This document shows positions 1-5,526 of a stretch of 10,785 nucleotides of DNA, piece by piece. The position numbers and the translations under genes are program-made. A model generated the notes under the pieces. The model searched no databases and was not told where the DNA came from. It worked only from the letters and a program-made list of their open reading frames with translations. The first letter of the stretch is position 1, and each line of letters starts with the position of its first letter. This DNA is from Massilia sp. (lineage in GTDB: Bacteria; Pseudomonadota; Gammaproteobacteria; Burkholderiales; Burkholderiaceae_D), in the NCBI GenBank assembly GCA_003520365.1, contig DOUW01000378.1:23022-33806 (forward strand), read 5' to 3'.

Positions 1-605
1 CCGCATCGAGCGACGGCCGCGACCTGATCCTGCCGATCATCGAGGCGGTGGCCTCGACCGTGTTCATTCCGCTGACCGTCGGCGGCGGCGTGCGCAAGGT
101 CGAGGACGTGCGGCGCCTGCTCAACGCCGGCGCCGACAAGGTCAGCATGAACACCTCGGCCGTGCAGAATCCGCAGCTGGTCCACGAGGCCTCGCAGAAG
201 CACGGTGCGCAGTGCATCGTGGTGGCGATCGACGCCAAGCAGACCGCACCCGGCAAATGGGAAGTGTTCACCCATGGCGGGCGCAATGCCACCGGCATGG
301 ATGCCGTCGAGTGGGCGATCAGGCTGCAGGAGCTGGGCGCCGGCGAACTGCTGCTGACCAGCATGGACCGCGACGGCACCAAGTCCGGCTTCGATCTCGG
401 CCTGACCCGTGCGGTGTCGGATGCCGTCGGCATTCCGGTAGTCGCCTCGGGCGGCGTCGGAGGCCTGCAGGACCTGGCCGACGGCGTGCTCGAAGGGCAT
501 GCCGACGCGGTGCTGGCGGCCTCGATCTTCCACTACGGCCAGCACACGGTCGGCGAGGCGAAGCGCTACATGGCTGAACGCGGCATTCCGATGCGGATGG
601 ACTGA
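1..605 (+). CDS. hisF: Imidazole glycerol phosphate synthase cyclase subunit HisF (5' end missing)
   Basis: HisF is the cyclase half of imidazole glycerol phosphate synthase. With HisH it turns PRFAR plus ammonia into IGP and AICAR, in cytosolic histidine biosynthesis. The first full codon in the window is at 3, and 200 residues are visible, so roughly 55 N-terminal residues of the usual ~255 lie upstream, including the first catalytic Asp. Visible family motifs are ASSDGRD at the very start, [17 protein letters not shown], the AIDAK strand with the second catalytic Asp, [13 protein letters not shown] (phosphate binding), PVVASGGVG and [11 protein letters not shown]. It ends in TGA at 603-605, one base before the hisI ATG, so the two are surely co-transcribed and probably translationally coupled. 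Identity is secure; the truncation is only the window edge. Confidence 0.97.
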   Translation, partial: ASSDGRDLILPIIEAVASTVFIPLTVGGGVRKVEDVRRLLNAGADKVSMNTSAVQNPQLVHEASQKHGAQCIVVAIDAKQTAPGKWEVFTHGGRNATGMDAVEWAIRLQELGAGELLLTSMDRDGTKSGFDLGLTRAVSDAVGIPVVASGGVGGLQDLADGVLEGHADAVLAASIFHYGQHTVGEAKRYMAERGIPMRMD

Positions 606-606
606 C

Positions 607-1044
607 ATGACGAACCCGATCGCAACGACACCGACCCCGAACGCGAAGTGGCTGAAAAAAGTGCGCTGGGACGAGAACGGCCTGGTGCCGGTCATCGCCC
701 AGGAAGCGGCCACGGGCGACATCCTGATGTTCGCCTGGATGAACCGCGACGCGCTGGCCCGCACGGTGGAGCTGGGCGAAGCCGTGTACTGGAGCCGCTC
801 GCGCAAGAAGCTCTGGCACAAGGGCGAAGAGTCCGGCCACACCCAGAAGGTGCTGGAAATCCGCCTCGACTGCGACGAGGACGTGGTGCTGCTCAAGATC
901 GAGCAGGCTGGCGGCATCGCCTGCCATACCGGGCGCCATTCCTGCTTCTTCCAGAAGTTCGACGGCGAGGACTGGCAGGCGGCCGACCCCGTGCTGCGCG
1001 ATCCGGAAACGATTTACACGAATACGAAGAAAACCCATGAGTGA
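607..1044 (+). CDS. hisI: Phosphoribosyl-AMP cyclohydrolase HisI
   Basis: HisI opens the purine ring of phosphoribosyl-AMP, the third step of histidine synthesis, in the cytosol. The ATG at 607 is chosen because it follows the hisF stop by one base and gives a 145-residue protein of normal length for the monofunctional enzyme; longer readings run back inside hisF. Motifs seen: [20 protein letters not shown] at residues 61-80, the metal-binding DCDED at 88-92, and the zinc-type CHTGRHSC stretch at 106-113 (Cys106 and Cys113, plus Cys89). There is no HisE domain fused at the C terminus; hisE is a separate gene that starts at 1037, overlapping the end of hisI by 8 bases. Confidence 0.97.
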   Translation: MTNPIATTPTPNAKWLKKVRWDENGLVPVIAQEAATGDILMFAWMNRDALARTVELGEAVYWSRSRKKLWHKGEESGHTQKVLEIRLDCDEDVVLLKIEQAGGIACHTGRHSCFFQKFDGEDWQAADPVLRDPETIYTNTKKTHE

Positions 1045-1378
1045 CACCCTGGCCCGCCTGGCGGCCGTGATCGAATCGCGCAAGCCGGACAACGGCGGCG
1101 ACCCCGCGACTTCCTATGTGGCGAAGCTGTTCGCCAAGGGCGACGACGCCATCCTCAAGAAGATCGGCGAAGAAGCCACCGAGACCGTGATGGCCGCCAA
1201 GGACGCGCGCGTCTCGGGCGACAACGCGAAGCTGGTGTACGAAGTCGCCGACCTGTGGTTCCATTCGATGGTGTTGCTGGCGAAATTCGGTCTCACGCCG
1301 CAGCAGGTGGTCGACGAGCTGGCGCGCCGCGAAGGCGTGTCTGGCCTGGAAGAAAAAGCCGCGCGCAAGGACGCGTAA
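1037..1378 (+). CDS. hisE: Phosphoribosyl-ATP pyrophosphatase HisE
   Basis: HisE hydrolyses phosphoribosyl-ATP to phosphoribosyl-AMP and pyrophosphate, the second step of histidine synthesis, and supplies HisI. The protein has 113 residues, normal for the stand-alone form. The all-alpha NTP-pyrophosphohydrolase signature is present: [15 protein letters not shown] (Glu45, Glu46 and Glu49 as magnesium ligands) and EVADLWFH (Glu69, Asp72). The ATG at 1037 lies inside the last codons of hisI (8-base overlap), and only a weak purine stretch precedes it, so translational coupling to hisI is likely. It is the last his gene here; a 114-base gap separates it from hinT, and no terminator is visible in that gap. 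Confidence 0.97.
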   Translation: MSDTLARLAAVIESRKPDNGGDPATSYVAKLFAKGDDAILKKIGEEATETVMAAKDARVSGDNAKLVYEVADLWFHSMVLLAKFGLTPQQVVDELARREGVSGLEEKAARKDA

Positions 1379-1416
1379 ATGCTGCGTAGTTAACACCGTT
1401 CTTGCGCGACGCGTCA

Positions 1417-1444
1417 TTGCGCCGTCATCGTTCTCGGTTACGAT
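1417..1444 (+). promoter_or_regulatory. Weak candidate promoter for hinT
   Basis: In the hisE-hinT gap, TTGCGC (1417-1422) and TACGAT (1439-1444) are spaced by 16 bases, about 48 bases before the hinT ATG. The -35 matches consensus at only three of six positions and the -10 at four of six. The hinT and tat genes could equally be transcribed from the his operon promoter, since no terminator is seen after hisE. Confidence 0.22.
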
Positions 1445-1492
1445 GGCTGGGATTGCCGGCGTCGCCGTTGCGGCAAGCACACTGGAGACAAC

Positions 1493-1867
1493 ATGGATAA
1501 CTGCATTTTCTGCAAGATCGTCGCCAAGCAGATTCCGGCGAACGTCGTCTACGAGGACGATGCGTTGCTGGCTTTCAAGGACATCAACCCGGCCGCCCCC
1601 GTGCACCTGCTGGTGATTCCGAAGGAGCACATCGACACGCTGTCGGATACGACCGAAGCGCATACCGCGCTGCTGGGCAAGATGCTGGCCCTGGCGCCGA
1701 AGCTGGCGGCCGAGCACGGCGTCGGCGTCGGCGTCGATGCCGAGGGCAAGCGCACCGGCGGCTACAAGACCCTGGTCAACAGCGGTCCGAACGGTGGCCA
1801 GGAGGTGTACCACTTGCACCTGCACATGTATGGCGGTCCGCGGCCCTGGCGTGGTCTTGGCACCTGA
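1493..1867 (+). CDS. hinT: HIT-family (HinT-like) nucleotide hydrolase
   Basis: This is a histidine-triad protein of the HinT/PKCI branch. The family hydrolyses purine nucleoside phosphoramidates and aminoacyl-adenylates in the cytosol; the physiological substrate here is unknown. The protein has 124 residues. It starts MDNCIFCKIV (Cys4 and Cys7, a CxxC pair that binds zinc in some relatives), has INPAAPVHLLVIPKEH in the core, and carries the catalytic triad in YHLHLHM (His107, His109, His111), followed by GGPRPWRG at the C terminus. The start is supported by a GGAG at 1484-1487, five bases before the ATG. Its place between hisE and tatA is a common betaproteobacterial arrangement, without an evident functional link to either. 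The symbol follows the E. coli homologue. Confidence 0.93.
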   Translation: MDNCIFCKIVAKQIPANVVYEDDALLAFKDINPAAPVHLLVIPKEHIDTLSDTTEAHTALLGKMLALAPKLAAEHGVGVGVDAEGKRTGGYKTLVNSGPNGGQEVYHLHLHMYGGPRPWRGLGT

Positions 1868-1907
1868 CAATATTCCCCAAGGACGGTCACGCAGGCGCTG
1901 CTTCGCG

Positions 1908-1913
1908 TATACT
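1908..1913 (+). promoter_or_regulatory. Candidate -10 box for tatABC
   Basis: TATACT matches the sigma-70 -10 consensus at five of six positions and lies in the hinT-tatA gap. A transcript from here would start near 1920 and have a leader of about 84 bases before tatA. I see no good -35 at 16-18 bases upstream, so it is either a weak or activated promoter, or chance. Confidence 0.3.
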
Positions 1914-1923
1914 GACGCTTAAG

Positions 1924-1965
1924 TTTTGCGCATAAGCTTGCGCCGGCATTTTGCACACAAGTTGC
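1924..1965 (+). repeat. Imperfect direct repeat in the tatA leader
   Basis: Two copies lie 25 bases apart. The first, at 1924-1941, is TTTTGCGCATAAGCTTGC. The second, at 1949-1965, is TTTTGCACACAAGTTGC. They differ by two substitutions and one missing base. The first copy also contains an inverted repeat, GCGCA and TGCGC around a six-base centre (1928-1943). The elements sit between the possible -10 box and the tatA ribosome binding site, so they would be transcribed. The function is unknown. Confidence 0.45.
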
Positions 1966-1991
1966 ATTGATTTTGGGCGCCCGTGCCCATG

Positions 1992-1997
1992 AAGGAG
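1992..1997 (+). promoter_or_regulatory. Ribosome binding site that fixes the tatA start
   Basis: AAGGAG lies six bases before the ATG at 2004. It decides the start, because the frame stays open further upstream to another ATG at 1983 that has no such site and would add seven residues (MPMKEKT) not expected in TatA. Confidence 0.85.
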
Positions 1998-2003
1998 AAA
2001 ACG

Positions 2004-2246
2004 ATGGGTTCGATGAGTATTTGGCACTGGGTAATCGTGCTGGTCGTGGTGGTGCTGCTGTTCGGTACCAAAAAGCTGGGCAATGTCGGTTCCGACATCG
2101 GCAAGGCCGTGAAGGGCTTCAAGGACGGCGTGAAGGGCGAGGAAGAAAAGCCGGCGAGCACCGCTGCCAATCCCGCACAGCCGACCCAGCAGGTAGCGGA
2201 CAAGTCGACGATCGACGTCGAAACCCGCGAAAAGCACCGTTCGTAA
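2004..2246 (+). CDS. tatA: Twin-arginine translocase subunit TatA
   Basis: TatA forms the multimeric pore or membrane-weakening element of the Tat pathway, which exports folded proteins with an RR signal peptide across the inner membrane. The 80-residue protein begins [13 protein letters not shown]. It has one N-terminal membrane helix (about residues 6-20), the FGTKKL hinge (20-25), an amphipathic helix with the conserved [12 protein letters not shown] stretch (29-40), and a polar, flexible tail. The start at 2004 is supported by an AAGGAG site. tatB follows after 15 bases and tatC abuts tatB, giving a complete tatABC operon. None of the signal peptides in this window has a twin arginine, so the local exported proteins are probably Sec clients. 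Confidence 0.96.
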   Translation: MGSMSIWHWVIVLVVVVLLFGTKKLGNVGSDIGKAVKGFKDGVKGEEEKPASTAANPAQPTQQVADKSTIDVETREKHRS

Positions 2247-2261
2247 TCCCGTCGTCGCGCC

Positions 2262-2762
2262 ATGATCGACCTGGGACTGTCCAAGCTCGCCATCATCGGC
2301 GTGGTGGCGCTGATCGTGATCGGCCCCGAGAAGCTGCCGAAGGTAGCGCGCATGGCCGGCACCCTGTACGGCCGCGCCCAGCGCTACCTGCACGACGTCA
2401 AGTCCGAGGTCAGCCGCGAGATCCAGCTCGACGAGCTGCGCAACCTGCAGAAGGAAGTGGCCGACAGCGCCGCCGAATTCCAGTCCGACGTCGAGCATCA
2501 TTTCTCGAGCGCCAAGCAGGAGGTGGAATCGGCCTGGCAGGGCGATATCCAGCCGACCCCGCCCGTGTCCACGTTCAGCGCGAGCGCCGACGACATCGAG
2601 CGCAAGGCGCGCGACTTCCGGCGCAAGAAGCTGGTGCGTTCGTCCGCCGTTCCCGCCTGGTACAAGCACCGCCATGGCGGCAAGACCCGGGTGTTGTCGG
2701 GCGCCGCACGCGTGCGCAAGTTCCGGCCGGGCGTGAAATCCTCCAATAGTTCTTTTTTCTAG
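2262..2762 (+). CDS. tatB: Sec-independent translocase subunit TatB
   Basis: TatB partners TatC in the receptor complex that binds twin-arginine signal peptides. The 166-residue protein has one membrane helix at about residues 3-20, the GPEKLP hinge (21-26), an amphipathic segment (ARMAGTLYGRAQRYL), a charged region likely to be helical (45-95), and a basic C-terminal tail with GGKTRVLSGAARVRKFRP. The length and GPEKLP hinge separate it from TatA. Residue 8 is Lys, where E. coli TatB has a functionally important Glu; from memory this is shared by other betaproteobacterial TatB proteins. No clear ribosome binding site precedes the ATG, so coupling to tatA is likely. The stop TAG at 2760-2762 is immediately followed by the tatC ATG. 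Confidence 0.95.
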   Translation: MIDLGLSKLAIIGVVALIVIGPEKLPKVARMAGTLYGRAQRYLHDVKSEVSREIQLDELRNLQKEVADSAAEFQSDVEHHFSSAKQEVESAWQGDIQPTPPVSTFSASADDIERKARDFRRKKLVRSSAVPAWYKHRHGGKTRVLSGAARVRKFRPGVKSSNSSFF

Positions 2763-3521
2763 ATGACGACCGAAGAAGCGCCAGTCGAAGAAACCTTCAT
2801 CTCCCACCTCGTCGAACTGCGCGACCGCCTGGTCAAAGCCATTATCGGCGTGGCGGTGGTCTGTATCGCGCTGATGATCTGGCCGGGGCCGAAGGAAGTG
2901 TACGATTTCCTCGCGTCCCCGATGCTGCAGTCGCTGCCGCAGGATGCCAAGATGATCGCGACCGGCGTCGTCTCGCCCTTCCTGGTGCCGATGAAGGTCA
3001 CGCTGATGGTGGCGCTGATCATCGCGCTGCCCTGGGTGTTCTACCAGATCTGGGCGTTCGTGGCCCCCGGCCTGTATGCGCACGAGAAGCGCCTGGTGCT
3101 GCCGCTGGTGATCTCGTCCTCGCTGCTGTTCATCGGCGGCGTCGCGTTCTGCTACTTCCTCGTGTTCGGCCGGGTGTTCCACTTCATCGCCGAGTTCGCG
3201 CCATCCTCGATCGCCGTGATGCCGGACATCGAAAACTACCTCGACTTCGTGATGTCGATGTGCCTGGCCTTCGGCGCCACCTTCGAGGTGCCGGTGGTGG
3301 TCGTGATCCTGGTGCGCATGGGCATCGTCAGCATCGAGAAGCTGAAGGCGGTGCGCCCCTACATCATCGTCGGCGCTTTCGTCATCGCGGCCATCGTCAC
3401 GCCGCCGGACGTGGTCAGCCAGCTGGCGCTGGCCATTCCGATGTGCCTGCTGTTCGAGCTGGGCCTGCTGGTGGCGCCGATGTTCGTGCGCATGACGCGC
3501 GCGCCGGAAGAAACGGCCTGA
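2763..3521 (+). CDS. tatC: Twin-arginine translocase subunit TatC
   Basis: TatC is the polytopic inner-membrane receptor that recognises the RR signal peptide. At 252 residues it has the normal length and six hydrophobic segments. Conserved features are FISHLVELRDRL (12-23, with Glu18 and Arg20 matching E. coli Glu15 and Arg17), SPFLVPMK (71-78), YQIWAFVAPGLYAHEKR (94-110, Glu108 matching Glu103), FGATFEVPV (170-178, Glu175 matching Glu170) and TPPDVVSQ (213-220, Asp216 matching Asp211). The ATG directly follows the tatB stop with no spacer. There is no Shine-Dalgarno sequence, only a T-rich stretch, so translation probably depends on tatB. A strong terminator follows 21 bases after the stop. 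Confidence 0.97.
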   Translation: MTTEEAPVEETFISHLVELRDRLVKAIIGVAVVCIALMIWPGPKEVYDFLASPMLQSLPQDAKMIATGVVSPFLVPMKVTLMVALIIALPWVFYQIWAFVAPGLYAHEKRLVLPLVISSSLLFIGGVAFCYFLVFGRVFHFIAEFAPSSIAVMPDIENYLDFVMSMCLAFGATFEVPVVVVILVRMGIVSIEKLKAVRPYIIVGAFVIAAIVTPPDVVSQLALAIPMCLLFELGLLVAPMFVRMTRAPEETA

Positions 3522-3542
3522 CGTTCAATGTATCGAAAAAGA

Positions 3543-3566
3543 ACCGGAGCTCGCTCCGGTTTTTTT
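3543..3566. terminator. Terminator after tatC, probably bidirectional
   Basis: ACCGGAG (3543-3549) and CTCCGGT (3554-3560) form a stem with a CTCG loop, followed by a seven-T run (3560-3566) in the plus direction. On the other side a run of As (AAAAAGAA, 3535-3542) gives a U-rich tail for transcripts coming from the minus-strand gene ending at 3586. It therefore probably serves both the tat operon and that convergent gene. Confidence 0.88.
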
Positions 3567-3585
3567 ATGCCTGCGCGGCGGCGCC

Positions 3586-3849
3586 TTATTTCGCCGCGCC
3601 GCCCTTCAGCGTGCGGATGGCGTCCAGCACCTCGTGCTCGCGGCCGGCAGCGACGAGCTGGGCCGGCGACTGGTTGCCGAAGGCCGCCAGCGGCGCGTTC
3701 ATCCAGGCATTGGCCGCATCGTCGTTGCCAACGACTGCCTTGATTTCGTGCATCACCGCGTAATACGCCTGGGCCTTGCGCGACTGGGCCGCGAAGCGCT
3801 CGCGCAAGGCGGCCATCGCGTCGGGGGTGAGTGGTCCTTCGGTACTCAT
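3586..3849 (-). CDS. Small Xre/MbcA/ParS-type toxin-binding domain (DUF2384-like) protein, orphan
   Basis: The 87-residue acidic-to-neutral protein has no signal peptide. Its C-terminal half (about 42-83: NDDAANAW, then M-N-A-P-L, FGNQSPAQLVAAGREHEVLDAI) fits the Xre/MbcA/ParS toxin-binding pattern of a Trp followed by a short 'P-L-x-x-x-G-x-x-S/T-P-x-x-L' run and a terminal helix. In known RES-Xre and ParS/MbcA pairs this domain binds the toxin. Here there is no N-terminal DNA-binding helix-turn-helix, and no RES-type toxin lies beside it. I chose the ATG at 3849: a TATGAT -10 box at 3877-3882 would start RNA near 3870, leaving the alternative GTG at 3876 outside the message. No good ribosome site is visible. 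The gene is well supported as coding; the family assignment is by pattern only. Confidence 0.62.
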   Translation of the reverse strand: MSTEGPLTPDAMAALRERFAAQSRKAQAYYAVMHEIKAVVGNDDAANAWMNAPLAAFGNQSPAQLVAAGREHEVLDAIRTLKGGAAK

Positions 3850-3876
3850 GCGTGTCGTCGTCCGGTGAAAATGCAC

Positions 3877-3882
3877 ATCATA
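3877..3882 (-). promoter_or_regulatory. Candidate -10 box for the DUF2384-like gene
   Basis: TATGAT on the minus strand (five of six against consensus) lies 27 bases before the chosen ATG at 3849. No convincing -35 is seen 16-18 bases upstream; a GC-rich run fills the spacer. It implies a leader of about 20 bases. Confidence 0.35.
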
Positions 3883-3945
3883 CCCGCCCCGCCGAAAATG
3901 CTTGACCCTGACGCGCCTGAATGCCGGTCTGGGCTACTGCTCGGA

Positions 3946-4509
3946 CTAATTGGCCGCCGGCACGGCCGTTCGCCGTGCCAGGCCGGCCCTGACATAGGCC
4001 AGCCAGCGGTCGCCCTCGTCGATGGCCCCGTCCACGGCCTCGATTCTTTCGAAACTGCGCCAGGTCCACGGCGAATCCAGGAACACGAGGTAGCTGTCGC
4101 CGAGGGTGAACACCGGATGGATCGCGCAGTCGGCGCCATTCGTGGTCCGGCCACCACCGCGCTGCCAGAATGCCGGCGCCGTGTGATGGTCGAAGGTTGC
4201 GCTCTCGCGTTCGCCGGCGTTCGCAGGACCGCCGGCCAGGAATGCCGGCGTGCCGGCCGCGCGGCCACTCAGCGTGAACGTTCTCCGTTCCGGGCCTGCC
4301 AGGCGCTGCAGGACCACGAAGCGGTACTCGACCGCATTGCCCTCGAGCGGCGTCGCTGCGACGGCCTGGGCCAAGTAAACGTCGGACGCCAGCGCGATCT
4401 GTTCGTCCACGCCCATCAACTGGTTGGCGGGAGGAGCACGGCAGGCCCAGGCGTCCTGGACCAGCAGGGTGGAGAAGAAAAGCGCCAGGCTGCGCAGTGC
4501 GGTGTTCAT
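3946..4509 (-). CDS. Small exported protein of unknown function
   Basis: I do not recognise this 187-residue protein. It starts with a short signal peptide (MNTALRSLALFFSTLLVQDAWA) ending in an AWA signal-peptidase I site, so mature Cys23 would be the first residue; the bases before the Cys do not make a proper lipobox. A second Cys at 128 (GADCAIHP) could pair with it in the periplasm. The rest is mixed alpha/beta, with VEYRFVVLQRL, SATFDHHTAPAFW, HPVFTLGDSYLVFLDSPW and a C-terminal helical stretch. The ATG at 4509 overlaps the stop of the upstream retropepsin-like gene by four bases (ATGA), so it is translationally coupled and very likely works with it. In-frame sequence upstream to 4710 only shadows that gene. 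No function is assigned. Confidence 0.8.
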   Translation of the reverse strand: MNTALRSLALFFSTLLVQDAWACRAPPANQLMGVDEQIALASDVYLAQAVAATPLEGNAVEYRFVVLQRLAGPERRTFTLSGRAAGTPAFLAGGPANAGERESATFDHHTAPAFWQRGGGRTTNGADCAIHPVFTLGDSYLVFLDSPWTWRSFERIEAVDGAIDEGDRWLAYVRAGLARRTAVPAAN

Positions 4510-5453
4510 TCGGCGTCCGAAAACGTCAGCCCGCCGAGATGGCTGATGTAGATGCGGCGCTGGCTCATCGACATCAGGACGCGGTGGTTGCGCAGGAAGT
4601 CCAGGCCCAGCACCATCATTTCGCCCGACAGCGTCATGTCGTACAAGTACAGCCGCGGCGTCGGCACCACGTAGTTCCCGATCTTCATCTCCGTGACCGG
4701 CGCGCGCCACACCTGCATGCGCTTGTCGCGCCAGCTGATGACTTCGCCGCTCTCGGCCACGCCCGGCGACTGCGGCGTGATGCCGAGGCGCGCGGCCGTG
4801 TGCAGGTCGAGGTAGGAATAGGGCGAACCGGTGGCGATGATGGCATCCACGTCGGTGCCGTTGATGCGGACCTTGAACCAGGGGCGCAGGTCTCTCAGCG
4901 ACGGGTCGAGCCTGAAATCGACGACGTGGGCCTTCGGGTCCCAGGTTGCCAGGAAGGCCCGGCGGCAGTCGACCGGGCGGCTGACCCGCATTTCCTTGTT
5001 GGCCAGCCAGAGGTCGATGTCCTTGCGCTGGAAGTGGTTCATGCCCAGGCTGCCCAGGATCTCGTCCGAAGCGTCGACCACCGAGAAATACCCTTTCGCG
5101 TTGACGCCGGCGGCCAGGAATTCCGACAGCAGGGTCACCTTGATGTCGACCCCCGCATACGTCGTTTCCGCGTTCCTGGTCTTGATGCCGAGTTTGTCGA
5201 GCGGCTTCTGGTTCAGCAGGGTGACGCGCTGCTCGGTTTCGAGGAAGACGTCCGCCGGCTTGCCGTCGATCGTCACCGGAATGGTCGGGTAGGCCTCGGC
5301 GCCGACGAAAGACAGCGGGACGACGGTCGGGGTACCCATGTCGCAGGTCTGCGCATGGGTGGCGCCGGGAGCGAAGGCAAGCGCGAGGGCCGCGCCCAGT
5401 GCGGCGCAGGAAGCGTGGACGGAACGGGCAGTGTGGTGCATGAAGGGGATCAT
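4506..5453 (-). CDS. Exported protein with two retropepsin-like (aspartyl protease) folds, catalytic motifs degenerate
   Basis: The protein has 315 residues. A signal peptide ends near THA-Q (residue 34). Two tandem modules follow, each resembling the Asp_protease_2/retropepsin pattern of 'V-x-x-D-T-G', a mid-domain variable part, and a closing 'LG-x-D-F-L' strand. In the first, the catalytic position reads VFLETEQ (residues 69-75) and the closing motif EILGSLGMNHF (131-141). In the second, it reads IIATGSPYSYL (205-215), closing with MVLGLDFLRNHRV (280-292). Neither has the Asp of D-T/S-G: Glu-Thr-Glu replaces it in the first module and Ala-Thr-Gly in the second. The protein is therefore probably not an active protease, perhaps a binding or scaffold protein in the periplasm. 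The start is uncertain: ATG at 5453 or 5441, neither with a clear ribosome site. It lies 73 bases after the DUF2167 gene and overlaps the next gene by four bases. Confidence 0.78.
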   Translation of the reverse strand: MIPFMHHTARSVHASCAALGAALALAFAPGATHAQTCDMGTPTVVPLSFVGAEAYPTIPVTIDGKPADVFLETEQRVTLLNQKPLDKLGIKTRNAETTYAGVDIKVTLLSEFLAAGVNAKGYFSVVDASDEILGSLGMNHFQRKDIDLWLANKEMRVSRPVDCRRAFLATWDPKAHVVDFRLDPSLRDLRPWFKVRINGTDVDAIIATGSPYSYLDLHTAARLGITPQSPGVAESGEVISWRDKRMQVWRAPVTEMKIGNYVVPTPRLYLYDMTLSGEMMVLGLDFLRNHRVLMSMSQRRIYISHLGGLTFSDAE

Positions 5454-5477
5454 CGATACCAATCGAAACGGTGCGAC

Positions 5478-5508
5478 GCCACTGTCATGCGGGACGCATG
5501 ACGGTGGC
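5478..5508. repeat. Long hairpin between the DUF2167 and retropepsin-like genes
   Basis: GCCACTGTCATGCG (5478-5491) and CGCATGACGGTGGC (5495-5508) form a 14-pair stem with one non-Watson-Crick position and a three-base loop. There is no T-run on either side, so it is not a standard terminator. In the minus-strand message it would sit between the two reading frames and could protect the upstream mRNA or tune expression of the downstream genes. Confidence 0.6.
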
Positions 5509-5526
5509 AGAGGGATGCGACAAGCC

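Noticed and set aside
1887..3182. 431-codon minus-strand frame across the tat genes
   Set aside because: It is antisense to tatA, tatB and tatC, and its His/Gln/Arg-rich product has no recognisable domain.
3874..3876. GTG start for the DUF2384-like protein
   Set aside because: It lies directly beside the TATGAT -10 box, upstream of the expected transcription start; the ATG at 3849 fits better.
4497..5501. Plus-strand frame opposite the retropepsin-like gene
   Set aside because: It is a compositional shadow; the minus strand has a signal peptide, fold motifs and a four-base overlap with the next gene.
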